Source: Amycolatopsis acididurans (GTDB taxonomy: Bacteria > Actinomycetota > Actinomycetes > Mycobacteriales > Pseudonocardiaceae). From it: 64,000 bases of DNA. Shown here one piece after another: positions 1 to 8,588 of this stretch. Numbering within the stretch: position 1 is the first letter of the stretch; every line of letters begins with the position of its first letter. The notes beneath the pieces were generated by a model. The model worked only from the letters and a program-made list of their open reading frames with translations, did no database searches and was not told where the DNA came from. The position numbers were made by a program, and so were the translations under genes. The stretch lies in the NCBI RefSeq assembly GCF_012328925.1, contig NZ_JAAXLS010000001.1, positions 1 to 64,000 on the forward strand. Direction: 5' to 3'.

Positions 1-102
1 CGCGGTGCGGGCTGGGTTCGGGTGCAGTCGTGGTGCGGGAATGCCCGGTGCGGACGGAGGGCGAGCCGAACCGTGCCACCGCGGTACGCGCCGCGGGCGA
101 AG

Positions 103-1371
103 TCAGCGCGAGGCCAGCACCGCGGGGGCGGTCGAGAAGGGCAGCAGGTCGGCCGGGTCGGCGGGGCGGCGCACGATGAGCTCGACCCGGTCGCTGAACC
201 GGTACGGCCGGTGCTCGAGCACCCCGCCGAGATGACGTCGCAGCCGCGACATCTCGGCGCGCACCGTGACCGTGCGGCCCGCGTCGCCGAACAGGCCGCC
301 GGCCAGTTCCGGCGCGCGGTATCCGGCGCGGTTCGAGGCGAGCAGGAACAGGATCTCGGCGTGCCGGGGGCTGAGCTTGTGCTCCCACTGCCCGCTCGCT
401 CCGCTGACGTTCAGCGTCCACTGGGTGCGTTCGCGCAGGTCCAGCACCACTCGCGTGACCGGTGCGCCGTCGTCGGGGACCGGGCGCAGCAGCCAGCCGC
501 CGGGCAGCGGCTCGGCGGTGCACGGTCCCACCGACGGCAGCCAGGTCTGCCCATCGGCGATGCGCTCGGGCACCAGCACCCGGTTGACCGGCGGCAACCC
601 GGCGACGGCCGCGACCCAGCCGTGCGGATCGGTGACCAGCACCGGGCCGTCGATCCGGGCCAGCATCGGGCTGGCCACGGTGCGCAGCCGCTCCAGCTCC
701 GCGTGATGCGCCGTGCGCAACTGGGCCTCGGCGAGCCTGGCGACCGCGTCGACCAGTGCGAGTGTGCTCGGATGGACGCTCGGCGCCGGGCCGCTCACGT
801 CGATCGCGCCCAGCAGCGTGCCGTCCTTCGGGTCGTGCACCGGCGCCGCCGCACACGTCCACGCGTGGTGGGTGCGCACGTAGTGCTCGGCGGAATACAC
901 CTGCACCGGCTGCCGCACCACCAGCGCGGTGCCGATCGCGTTCGTGCCGACGGTGTCCTCGTCCCAGGACGCGCCCTCGACGAAACCGAGCCCGTCGGCG
1001 CGGCGCCGCACCGAGGCACTGCCGTCGCGCCACAGCACCCGGCCCTCGGCGTCGACCACGACCATGATGTGCGAGGCCTCGTCGGCGACGGAGACGAGGC
1101 CACCGCGCAGGACGGACAGCACGTCGGCGAGACCGGACGCGCGACGCCGCTGCTCGACCTCTTCGGCGGGCAGCGGTACGGCATCGCCGCCTCGATCGGG
1201 ATCGACGCCGTGCCGCGCCACCCGGCCCCACGACTGCTCGATGACGGTGCGCGGGCGGGCGGGCGGCTGATCCCCGGACAACGCGGCCTCGTGCACGCGC
1301 GCGAGGATCCGCGCGTAACTGCGCGGATCCTCACCTACTCCCAGCGCGGGCTCCAGCGGTTCGAGGCGCAC
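103..1371 (-). CDS. GAF-domain transcriptional regulator
   Basis: This 422-residue cytoplasmic regulator has a GAF sensor domain at about residues 80-210, with the family signature around TCAAAPVHDP. A winged-helix DNA-binding region follows at about 330-395, around SPRHAEILFLLAS and TVRAEMSRLRRHLG. It is a paralogue of the regulator at 37982-39487 but lacks that protein's C-terminal extension of about 90 residues. GTG at 1371 is chosen because AGGGAG lies just upstream; TTG at 1374 is the alternative. It sits 53 bp downstream of the osmC-like gene on the same strand. The ligand is unknown. Relatives often sit near alcohol, aldehyde or acetoin catabolism genes, which fits the neighbourhood but does not prove a role. 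Confidence 0.85.
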   Translation of the reverse strand: MRLEPLEPALGVGEDPRSYARILARVHEAALSGDQPPARPRTVIEQSWGRVARHGVDPDRGGDAVPLPAEEVEQRRRASGLADVLSVLRGGLVSVADEASHIMVVVDAEGRVLWRDGSASVRRRADGLGFVEGASWDEDTVGTNAIGTALVVRQPVQVYSAEHYVRTHHAWTCAAAPVHDPKDGTLLGAIDVSGPAPSVHPSTLALVDAVARLAEAQLRTAHHAELERLRTVASPMLARIDGPVLVTDPHGWVAAVAGLPPVNRVLVPERIADGQTWLPSVGPCTAEPLPGGWLLRPVPDDGAPVTRVVLDLRERTQWTLNVSGASGQWEHKLSPRHAEILFLLASNRAGYRAPELAGGLFGDAGRTVTVRAEMSRLRRHLGGVLEHRPYRFSDRVELIVRRPADPADLLPFSTAPAVLASR

Positions 1372-1424
1372 CAAGCTCCCTTGCCGTCACATCCTTGTGG
1401 GCCAGGACACATTCACGGTAACGC

Positions 1425-1856
1425 TCAGATCAGCGCCGCGTCGAGGGTGATCTCGGTGCCGGTGAGCGCGGCGGAGACCGGGCAGATCTGTTTCGCCTGC
1501 TCGGCGGCGGCGTTGAAGTCGGTCAGCTCGATTCCGGGCACGCTCGCGCGCACTGTGAGCAGGATCCCGGTGATCGCGAAACCCTCGCCGCGCTGACCGA
1601 AACTCACCTTCGCGTTCGTCTCGATCCGCTCCGGCGGGGTGCCCGCCTGGGTCAGTATCGCGGACAGCTGCATGCTGTAGCACGAGGAGTGCGCGGCCGC
1701 GATCAGCTCCTCCGGGCTGGTCAACCCGTCCGGTGCCTCGGCGCGCGCGGGCCAGGACACCGCGAACTGGGCCGCCTTCGACGATTCGAGGGTGACCGTG
1801 CCGGAACCGCTGGGCAGCGCGCCGGTCCAGGTCGTGGTGGCGATGCGATCGGTCAT
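1425..1856 (-). CDS. OsmC family peroxiredoxin
   Basis: This 143-residue OsmC/Ohr-superfamily protein would reduce organic hydroperoxides through a pair of cysteines. Both expected cysteines are visible, in AAHSSCYSMQLSA (about residue 59) and KQICPVSAAL (about residue 125), and the length is normal. The protein is cytosolic and acts as a dimer in known relatives. The ATG at 1856 is preceded by AAGGGAG. It lies between two regulator genes on the same strand, 26 bp from the Fis-type regulator stop, so co-transcription is possible. The CPVS spacing favours OsmC over Ohr. Confidence 0.9.
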   Translation of the reverse strand: MTDRIATTTWTGALPSGSGTVTLESSKAAQFAVSWPARAEAPDGLTSPEELIAAAHSSCYSMQLSAILTQAGTPPERIETNAKVSFGQRGEGFAITGILLTVRASVPGIELTDFNAAAEQAKQICPVSAALTGTEITLDAALI

Positions 1857-1882
1857 CTCGGGCTCCCTTCACTCATGTCGGA

Positions 1883-3334
1883 TCACCGGCCGGGAAGCTT
1901 GATGCCGTACTGCGCGATCTTGCGGTACACGGTCGCGCGGCTCATCCCCAGCATCTGGGCGACCTGCGCGACCGTCACGCCCGGTTCGGTCAGGCAGCGC
2001 ACGATCTCGTCGCGTTCGACGGCCTCGATCCTGGTCAGCCGGTGTCCTGGCCCAGTGAACACCTCGGGCGGCAGGTGCCGCATGTCGATCACGTCGGACC
2101 GTGCCGCCGCCTCGCGCACCACCCGGCGCAACTGCTTGGCGTTGCCCGGCCATTCGTACGCGGTCAGAGCGCGTGCGGCCTGCGCCGTGAACCGCACGTC
2201 GCGGCCGCGGCATTCGGCCGCGAAATGCTTCGCGAGCGGCAGGATGTCGTCGGGCCGGAACCGCAGCGCGGGCACCTCGACCACGGTCTCGACCAGCGTG
2301 CTCAGCTCTTCGGGGATCGAGGCGTAGTTCTCCGCCGTGATCACGAACGGCTGCATCCGCTCCGCGGTGGTGCGCACCGAGGTGAACTTGGCGGCCAGCT
2401 CGGCCGCCGCCCACGCGGGCAGTTCGTCCACCCCGGACACCACGACGCAGGTGTTCTCCTTGGCCAGCTCCGGGGTCCACAACGCGAGCCACGCGGCCGC
2501 GTCCTGAGGCGACGGCGGGCGGGCGTTGAGGATCCGCTCGCGGGTGCGGGCGGCCGAGCGCCGCGCCAGCGACACGAGCGCGGTCTTGCCCGCGCCCGCC
2601 TCGCCGACGACGCAGGTCACGCGGCCCTGTGCCAGCGCGGTGCCGGCCTCGCTCAGCGCGTCCCGCCAGCCACGTGACAGGGACAGGGCATTGCCGGGCA
2701 GCCGATCGGAGTAGACGCGGAACACCTCGCCACGCGGCTGGCGCGACGGGTTGCGGCCGTTCGCACGCGCCAGCATCAGCGCCGCGGTGTTGCCCGCCGC
2801 GGCCTGCGCGAGCGCCAGCAGCAGGTCCTGGGACGACCGCGACCAGGTGGTGAGGTTGACGCTGCCGATGAGCCGGTTGCTCGCCGGTTCCAGCACGGGC
2901 ACGGCCGCGCAGGTGTAGCCCCACAGCCCGGAGCAGTAGTGTTCCTCGGCGCTGACCAGCGACGGAGCGCGGTCGGCGAGCGCGAGCCCGAGGCCGTTGG
3001 TACCGGCGTTGCGTTCGGAGTAGTAGAAACCCGGCGCGAGATGAACACGGTCGAGGGAGCGCAGGATGCTCGAATCGGCGCACAGCCGGCTGAGCACGAG
3101 GCCGTCACTGTCGGTGAGCATCAGGCTGACCGGCTCGTTCGCGAGGGTGGCGTGCAGACCCTGCAGCACTTCCTGGCCGCATTCATAGAACAGGGAGTCA
3201 TGGTCGACCGCCCCGGTGAACACCGGTTCGACCTCGTCGGGCGAGACCCCGTACTGCGCGCTGCGCTGCCAGGACGCGGCCAGCCGCGGCGGCAGCACCG
3301 CCCGGTTTCCGCCGGTTGGCTGCTGTTCCTCCAC
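1883..3334 (-). CDS. GAF-AAA+-Fis regulator (MimR/AcoR-like) lacking GAFTGA
   Basis: This 483-residue protein has the layout of a bacterial enhancer-binding protein: a GAF-like sensor (about 60-210), an AAA+ domain with Walker A GEAGAGKT (about 250-400), and a C-terminal Fis-type helix-turn-helix (TVAQVAQMLGMSRATVYRKI). The AAA+ domain has no GAFTGA loop, the contact for sigma-54, and its Walker B region is weak. This fits an actinomycete without sigma-54. I chose GTG at 3334 because GGAGG precedes it by five bases. GTG at 3409 has no ribosome binding site and lies only seven bases from a palindrome, and a TATAGG-like -10 lies between the two. It is divergent from the amidohydrolase-DUF59-ADH operon, whose mim-type counterparts are controlled by such a regulator. 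Confidence 0.85.
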   Translation of the reverse strand: MEEQQPTGGNRAVLPPRLAASWQRSAQYGVSPDEVEPVFTGAVDHDSLFYECGQEVLQGLHATLANEPVSLMLTDSDGLVLSRLCADSSILRSLDRVHLAPGFYYSERNAGTNGLGLALADRAPSLVSAEEHYCSGLWGYTCAAVPVLEPASNRLIGSVNLTTWSRSSQDLLLALAQAAAGNTAALMLARANGRNPSRQPRGEVFRVYSDRLPGNALSLSRGWRDALSEAGTALAQGRVTCVVGEAGAGKTALVSLARRSAARTRERILNARPPSPQDAAAWLALWTPELAKENTCVVVSGVDELPAWAAAELAAKFTSVRTTAERMQPFVITAENYASIPEELSTLVETVVEVPALRFRPDDILPLAKHFAAECRGRDVRFTAQAARALTAYEWPGNAKQLRRVVREAAARSDVIDMRHLPPEVFTGPGHRLTRIEAVERDEIVRCLTEPGVTVAQVAQMLGMSRATVYRKIAQYGIKLPGR

Positions 3335-3415
3335 TTCGACCTCCACTTCGGCGCCACGTTGCGTCGACCCAGACGAGGCTACCGCGCGCCTATAGCAGGT
3401 CCGGATCACCGCGTT

Positions 3416-3430
3416 GTCTCAAATTGAGAC
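3416..3430. promoter_or_regulatory. Palindromic operator GTCTCAA-A-TTGAGAC
   Basis: A perfect inverted repeat of seven bases with a one-base centre lies in the 179-bp divergent region between the Fis-type regulator and the amidohydrolase operon. TGTCTCA-type palindromes are typical sites for Fis-type activators of this family. It probably binds the regulator encoded at 1883-3334; this is inferred from position. Confidence 0.65.
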
Positions 3431-3513
3431 GCCGTGAGGCCGTGCGGGAGGGGTCTCGTTCCCTAGCTTCGTGCCAGAACGTGCCACGGTCGTCACGATC
3501 CGGAGGAGAACCT

Positions 3514-4527
3514 GTGTACACCAAAGACGGCGAGAACTACTTCATCGTCGATGCCCACGTCGCCCTGTGGGACGCGCGCCCGGAAAACCAGCGCAACATC
3601 CACGGCAAGCAGTTCATCGACTGCTTCTACGACTACCACCGCAACCTCAGCCCCGAGAGCGAGGTGTGGCCCTACGAGGACTACCTCTACCAGGGCGGCG
3701 AGCGGCTGATGAAGGACCTGTTCACCGACGGTTACGTCGATCACGCCATCTTCCAGCCCGCCTACCTCGGTGCCTTCTACAACAACGGGTTCGGGCAGAC
3801 CGAGGAGGCCTTCGCGCTCGCGAGCAAGCACCCGGACAAGCTGACCTACAACCACAACTTCGATCCGCGCAACGGCGAGGAGGGCCTGCGGCAACTGCGC
3901 CGCGACGCCGAGCGCTTCGGTCTCAAGGGCGTCAAGCTCTACACGGCCGAATGGCAGGGCGACTCGCGCGGCTACAAGCTCGACGACCCGTGGGCATACC
4001 GGTACTTCGAGGCCTGCCAGGAACTGGGCATCCGCAACATCCACATCCACAAAGGACCGACGATCCGGCCGCTGGACCGGGACGCCTTCGACGTCGCCGA
4101 CGTCGACAAGGTGGCCACCGACTTCACCGACCTGAACTTCGTGATCGAGCACTGCGGCCTGCCCCGGCTGGAGGACTTCTGCTGGATCGCCACGCAGGAG
4201 CCGAACGTGCACGCCGGTCTCGCGGTCGCGATCCCGTTCATCCACACCCGGCCGCGCTACTTCGCCCAGATCATCGGCGAACTGCTGTACTGGCTCGACG
4301 AGGACCGGATCCAGTTCTCCAGCGACTACGCGCTGTGGACGCCGCGCTGGCTGATCGAGCGGTTCGTGGACTTCCAGATCCCCGGCGACATGACCGAGTA
4401 CGCGCCGCTGACCACCGCCCAGAAGAAGAAGATCCTCGGACTGAACGCGGCGAAGATGTACGACATCGAGGTGCCCGAGGCGCTGCGGCTGCCGGAGGTC
4501 GAGACGCGGGCTGTGTCGGTGGCGTGA
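3514..4527 (+). CDS. Amidohydrolase family protein of monooxygenase-cluster type
   Basis: This 337-residue TIM-barrel amidohydrolase is of the kind encoded beside propane/acetone binuclear-iron monooxygenases (mim/prm clusters), where its role in monooxygenase maturation or function is unclear. The N-terminal metal motif reads DAHVALWD, so the usual HxH is reduced to a single His. Further candidate ligands are the histidines in IHIHKG and EHCG and the Asp in SSDYAL. GTG at 3514 follows GGAGGAG by five bases. The stop overlaps the ATG of the DUF59 gene by one base, so translation is probably coupled. No monooxygenase subunit is encoded nearby. Confidence 0.85.
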   Translation: MYTKDGENYFIVDAHVALWDARPENQRNIHGKQFIDCFYDYHRNLSPESEVWPYEDYLYQGGERLMKDLFTDGYVDHAIFQPAYLGAFYNNGFGQTEEAFALASKHPDKLTYNHNFDPRNGEEGLRQLRRDAERFGLKGVKLYTAEWQGDSRGYKLDDPWAYRYFEACQELGIRNIHIHKGPTIRPLDRDAFDVADVDKVATDFTDLNFVIEHCGLPRLEDFCWIATQEPNVHAGLAVAIPFIHTRPRYFAQIIGELLYWLDEDRIQFSSDYALWTPRWLIERFVDFQIPGDMTEYAPLTTAQKKKILGLNAAKMYDIEVPEALRLPEVETRAVSVA

Positions 4528-5249
4528 TGACGGATCTGCAGACAAGGGCGCGCGAAGCGCTCGGTACCGTCATCGATCCCGAACTGGACGAGCCGATCAC
4601 CGACCTCGGTTTCGTGCGTTCGCTGGAGGTCGACGGGTCCACGGTGACCGTCCACCTGCGACTGCCGACGTCGTTCTGCTCGCCGAACTTCGCCTACCTC
4701 ATGGCCTCCGATGCCAAGGACGCGCTCGCGCCGCTGGCCGAGCAGGTCACGGTGATGCTGGACGACCACCACGACTCCGAGCTCATCAACCGGGGCCTGG
4801 CCGCCGACGCCGGATATGTCGGGACGTTCGGGCACGAGGCCGAGACCAGCCTGGACGAACTGCGGCTCACCTTCCGGCGCAAGGCGCACACCGCGGCGAT
4901 GGAACGGGTGCTGACCCAGATGTTGCGCCGGAACAAGGACCTGCCCGAGGAGGACCTGCACGACGTGACGCTGGGCGATCTGCCCGACGAGAAGTCCAGC
5001 CGCGCGCTGCTGCGGCGGCGCGAGGCACTGGGCCTGAGCACCGAACCGTCCGCGCCGGTGCTGGTCGACGACCACGGAAATCCCTATCCCCGCGAGGAGG
5101 TGCCGTTCCGGCTGCGGTTCGCCCGGTCGATCCGCATCTCGATGGACGGCAACGCCCACTGGTGCCGTGGCCTGCTGCGGACCCGCTACCCGGGTTCGGA
5201 GGCCGACCAGGCGCCGCGCAGCAACGATGTCAAGGAGAAAGCTTCATGA
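4527..5249 (+). CDS. DUF59 (MIP18-type) Fe-S/metal assembly factor
   Basis: This 240-residue protein has an N-terminal DUF59/MIP18 domain (about residues 5-95), seen in DPELDEPITDLGFV and a cysteine in SFCSPNFAYL. The C-terminal part (about 100-240) is charged and unassigned. DUF59 proteins help assemble iron-sulfur or metal centres. In mim-type clusters this gene lies between the amidohydrolase and the alcohol dehydrogenase, exactly as here. ATG at 4527 overlaps the upstream stop by one base and the downstream gene overlaps this one by four, so the three genes form one operon. The natural client, a monooxygenase, is absent from the window. Confidence 0.82.
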   Translation: MTDLQTRAREALGTVIDPELDEPITDLGFVRSLEVDGSTVTVHLRLPTSFCSPNFAYLMASDAKDALAPLAEQVTVMLDDHHDSELINRGLAADAGYVGTFGHEAETSLDELRLTFRRKAHTAAMERVLTQMLRRNKDLPEEDLHDVTLGDLPDEKSSRALLRRREALGLSTEPSAPVLVDDHGNPYPREEVPFRLRFARSIRISMDGNAHWCRGLLRTRYPGSEADQAPRSNDVKEKAS

Positions 5250-6271
5250 AGGCAGTCCAGGTCGTCGGCTATCACGAGAACCTCCGGCTCACCGAGGTGC
5301 CGCAACCCGAGGTGACCGGTCCGTTCGACGTGATCGTCAAGATCGGCGGGGCGGGGGTGTGCCGCACCGACATCCACATCCTCGAAGGACAGTGGGCGGA
5401 GAAGTCCGGCGTCACCCTGCCTTACACGATCGGGCACGAGAACGCGGGCTGGGTGCACGCCGTCGGCAGCGCCGTGACGAACGTGTCCGAAGGCGACAAG
5501 GTCATCGTGCACCCGCTCATCACGTGCGGGCTGTGCCGCGCCTGCCGGTTCGGCGACGACGTGCACTGCGAGAACAACCAGTTCCCCGGAATCGACACCG
5601 CGGGCGGGTACGCGGAGTACCTCAAGACCTCCGCCCGCAGCGTCGTGAAGATCGACGACGCGCTCGAACCGTCGGACGTCGCGGCGCTGGCCGACGCGGG
5701 GCTGACGGCCTACCACGCGGCGGCCAAGGCGGCGCGGCGGCTGCGGCCCGGCGACAAGGCCGTCGTGATCGGCGCGGGCGGCCTCGGGCACATCGGGATC
5801 CAGGTGCTCAAGGCGATCTCGGCCGCGGAGCTGATCGTGGTGGACCGCAACCCGGACGCGGTGAAGCTGGCCGTGTCCATCGGTGCGGACCACGGCGTGG
5901 TCGCCGATGGACGGCACGTGGAGGAGGTGCTGGAGCTGACCGGCGGGCACGGCGCCGAGGTCGTGGTCGACTTCGTCGGCGAGGGCGGCGCCACGTCCGA
6001 GGGCGTGCGGATGCTGCGGCGCGCGGGTGACTACCACGTCGTCGGTTACGGCGAGAACATCGACGTGCCGACCATCGACATCATCTCCACCGAGATCAAC
6101 TTCGTCGGAAACCTCGTGGGCTCGTACAACGACCTGTGCGAGTTGATGGTGCTGGCCGCGCAGGGCAAGGTTCGCCTGCACACCAGCAAGTATCCGCTGG
6201 AGCGGTTCCAGGACGCGATCGACGACCTGGACGCCGGCCGGATCCGCGGCAGGGCGATCCTCACGCCGTAG
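5246..6271 (+). CDS. Zinc-dependent NAD alcohol dehydrogenase
   Basis: This 341-residue medium-chain zinc alcohol dehydrogenase would oxidise small primary or secondary alcohols. Catalytic zinc ligands are seen in GVCRTDIH and GHENAGW, the four-cysteine structural zinc site in CGLCRACRFGDDVHC, and the Rossmann motif in GAGGLGHIG. AAGGAG precedes ATG 5246, which overlaps the DUF59 stop (ATGA). It is the last gene of the operon and is followed by a strong hairpin. In propane pathways the equivalent enzyme oxidises propanol; the substrate here is inferred. Confidence 0.9.
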   Translation: MKAVQVVGYHENLRLTEVPQPEVTGPFDVIVKIGGAGVCRTDIHILEGQWAEKSGVTLPYTIGHENAGWVHAVGSAVTNVSEGDKVIVHPLITCGLCRACRFGDDVHCENNQFPGIDTAGGYAEYLKTSARSVVKIDDALEPSDVAALADAGLTAYHAAAKAARRLRPGDKAVVIGAGGLGHIGIQVLKAISAAELIVVDRNPDAVKLAVSIGADHGVVADGRHVEEVLELTGGHGAEVVVDFVGEGGATSEGVRMLRRAGDYHVVGYGENIDVPTIDIISTEINFVGNLVGSYNDLCELMVLAAQGKVRLHTSKYPLERFQDAIDDLDAGRIRGRAILTP

Positions 6272-6278
6272 CGACACG

Positions 6279-6328
6279 CCGTGGGGGATTCCCTCGTGGT
6301 GCCCTGCGCCGTGAGGGATCCCCCACGG
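6279..6328. terminator. Bidirectional hairpin terminator
   Basis: A long inverted repeat has arms CCGTGGGGGAT-CCCTC and GAGGGATCCCCCACGG around a short loop. It lies between the convergent ADH and DUF1295 genes. There is no U-run, as is common in high-GC actinomycetes. The loop resembles that of the hairpin at 22748-22784. Confidence 0.75.
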
Positions 6329-6346
6329 ACTCCGCTGGTGGCGTGA

Positions 6347-7147
6347 TCATCGACGACTGAACCACGGGATCAGCATGGACGTCTCGCGCTGGTAGCCGGC
6401 GTACTCCGGATAGCGGCCGAGGCTGATGCTCTCGGTGAACCGGGTCGAGCCGATGAACAGCAGCGTGAGCAGCACCGGCCCGATGACCGTCCACTGGAGA
6501 ACGGAACCCGCGGCCGCCACGCCGAAGAAGAACATCGCCCACCACTGGGCCTGTTCGAAGAAGAAGTTGGGGTGCCGCGAGTAGCGGAAGAGACCGGCGG
6601 TGAGGAAGCGGCGCTCCGGCTCGCGGCCCTCCGCGATCCGCGCCCGCTTCCACTGCTGGAAGTTCCACTGCTGCTGGTCGGCGACCGTCTCGCCGACCAG
6701 GAACGCCACAAACGCGACGGTGACCACCGCGTCCCAGATTCCGTAGGAGGACCGGTGGTTCAGTGCGGTCCAGGCGGGCAGCGTGATCAGCAGGAGCAGC
6801 AGGTTCTGGTAGAAGCTGATGAACAAAAAATTGAACACCTGGAACTGCCACGGCGCCATGCGGCCGCGCAGGACCGCCCACCGGTAGTCCTCGCCGCCGG
6901 GCGCGTACCCGCCCTTACGCGCGAAGTTGAACGTCAGCCTTGCGCCCCACAGCACGCCGAGCACGAGCATGACGTCCAGGCGCGCGTCGGCGAACCCGGC
7001 CGCGCCCGCGAAGATCGCGAGGTAGGCGATGGGCACGAGCGACCAGATCCGGTCCACCCAGCTGTACTCGCGCGTGGCCACCGAGGCCAGCCACGTCGCC
7101 GCCGTCACCCCGGCGAAGATCCACAGACACAGCACCAGCGCGCTCAT
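6347..7147 (-). CDS. DUF1295 / steroid 5-alpha-reductase-like membrane protein
   Basis: This 266-residue integral membrane protein has about six hydrophobic segments. It carries the C-terminal DUF1295 (steroid 5-alpha-reductase-like) signature, GLFRYSRHPNFFFEQAQWW at about 190-208 and GRYPEYAGYQRETSMLIPW at the end. Family members are NADPH-dependent membrane reductases or methyltransferase-like proteins of uncertain substrate. ATG at 7147 is used; GTG at 7156 in the same frame is possible and neither has a strong ribosome binding site. It is divergent from the gene at 7186 with only 38 bp between them. Confidence 0.8.
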   Translation of the reverse strand: MSALVLCLWIFAGVTAATWLASVATREYSWVDRIWSLVPIAYLAIFAGAAGFADARLDVMLVLGVLWGARLTFNFARKGGYAPGGEDYRWAVLRGRMAPWQFQVFNFLFISFYQNLLLLLITLPAWTALNHRSSYGIWDAVVTVAFVAFLVGETVADQQQWNFQQWKRARIAEGREPERRFLTAGLFRYSRHPNFFFEQAQWWAMFFFGVAAAGSVLQWTVIGPVLLTLLFIGSTRFTESISLGRYPEYAGYQRETSMLIPWFSRR

Positions 7148-7185
7148 GGATCGCACTCTAGAACCCAGGCGGTAGGTTCGGCCTC

Positions 7186-7773
7186 ATGAACCCCACCCTG
7201 CGGTCGCTGCACGGAATCGCCGAGTTGCTGCTCGCCGGGCCGCAGTACCGGGCCAGCGGCACCGTCCGGCTCAAGGTCACCGGCGGCGGCTTCGGCACGA
7301 CTCGGCAGCCGGAGTTGCGGCTCGACGGTGACCGGCTCGTCGCGGGGGAGCGGGTGGTCGCGCTGAACGGCCGGACCTACGCCGACGCGGCCTCCGCGGT
7401 GGGCATCGAGGCGGGCGCGCCCGACGGGCTGTACGCCGACGGCTCGGCCGCCGAGCCCGGCGAGACCATCGTGCTCGAACCGGAGATCACGGCCAGGGCG
7501 CTCAACGCCTTCGCACTGGGACAGCGGGCGCTGCCCGCCTTCGCACCGGGATGTGAACCCGTGCTGTGGCCCGAGCATTTCGACCTCGGCATCGTCCTCG
7601 GCGAAGTCAATTACGGCATCTCGCCCGGTGACTCCTACTCGCCCGAGCCCTACGCCTACGTCGGCCCGCACCGGCCCCGCGAGGGTGCTTTCTGGAACGC
7701 CCCGTTCGGTGCCGCGCGGCCGTTCGCCAGCGCCGAGGAGATCGTCGCGTTTTTCCGCGAAGCCCCGCTGTGA
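7186..7773 (+). CDS. Conserved hypothetical protein
   Basis: This is a 195-residue soluble protein of unknown function with no signal peptide or membrane segment. The centre and C-terminus carry motifs that look conserved (PVLWPEHFDLGI, YVGPHRPREGAFWNAPFG). It is the first gene of a three-gene set; its TGA overlaps the GTG of the methyltransferase. Codon use matches its neighbours. I cannot assign a fold or reaction. Confidence 0.7.
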   Translation: MNPTLRSLHGIAELLLAGPQYRASGTVRLKVTGGGFGTTRQPELRLDGDRLVAGERVVALNGRTYADAASAVGIEAGAPDGLYADGSAAEPGETIVLEPEITARALNAFALGQRALPAFAPGCEPVLWPEHFDLGIVLGEVNYGISPGDSYSPEPYAYVGPHRPREGAFWNAPFGAARPFASAEEIVAFFREAPL

Positions 7774-8588
7774 GCTATATTCGTCCGGTGCCGCCGCACG
7801 AATACAGCTACCCGGATCCCGGCGACCGGGTCACCCGATCCTTCATCGAGCGGCACGAACCATTCCCCGGATACTGGGCCGCCAGCGAAGGCCGCGCGCT
7901 CGAACTGCTCGGCGAACGGCTGACCGCGCCGCGCGCACGAACTCGTGCTCTCGACGCGGGCTGCGGCGACGGCCGCCTGCTGCCCTGGCTCGCCCGCTAC
8001 GCCGCGCACGTCACCGCGGCCGACCCCGATCCGGACAGGCTGGCCCATGCCCGGGCGACCTCGCTTCCGGCGGACACCGAGATCGCGTTCCGGACGGCGT
8101 CGATGGCCGAGGTCCAGGGCGGACCGTACGACCTCGTGCTGTGCAGCCACATCGTGCAGCACATGCCGACCGGCGCGATCGAACCGGCGCTGCGCCACCT
8201 GCACGAGATCACCGCACCGGACGCGCTGCTCGTCATGTCCTACAGCCGCGCACCGGTCGGCGGCGGCGGCTACGTGCTGGAATGGCGCGAAAACGGCGAA
8301 ATCCGGTACGAATCCGTCGACCGGCACCGCTTCGACGAGGCGCTCACGACCGGCGCGCGCACGGGTGTGCTGCCGGTGCGGCTGCTCGACCCCGAGGAGT
8401 TCGGCAAGGAGGTCGCGGCCACCGGCTGGAGCCCGGTCTGGGAGTGGACCTACCACGTGCTCGACGACTTCGGCGTGCTCGACTCCTACGCCGACCGCGA
8501 CGACCTCGTCAACGGGCACCCGGCCCTGCGGCACCACCTCGGCCGCGACATCTTCACGCTGTGGCGCCGTGACGGGAGACGTGCGTGA
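7770..8588 (+). CDS. Class I SAM-dependent methyltransferase
   Basis: This 272-residue methyltransferase carries SAM motif I ALDAGCGDGRLLPWL (about residues 52-66), the acidic motif II AADPDPDRL, and motif IV YDLVLCSHIVQHM. The start is GTG in a GTGA overlap with the upstream stop, and the end overlaps the next gene by four bases, so the three genes are translationally coupled. The substrate is unknown. The gene downstream encodes a tail-anchored protein, so a membrane-proximal substrate or partner is conceivable but unproven. Confidence 0.85.
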   Translation: MSYIRPVPPHEYSYPDPGDRVTRSFIERHEPFPGYWAASEGRALELLGERLTAPRARTRALDAGCGDGRLLPWLARYAAHVTAADPDPDRLAHARATSLPADTEIAFRTASMAEVQGGPYDLVLCSHIVQHMPTGAIEPALRHLHEITAPDALLVMSYSRAPVGGGGYVLEWRENGEIRYESVDRHRFDEALTTGARTGVLPVRLLDPEEFGKEVAATGWSPVWEWTYHVLDDFGVLDSYADRDDLVNGHPALRHHLGRDIFTLWRRDGRRA

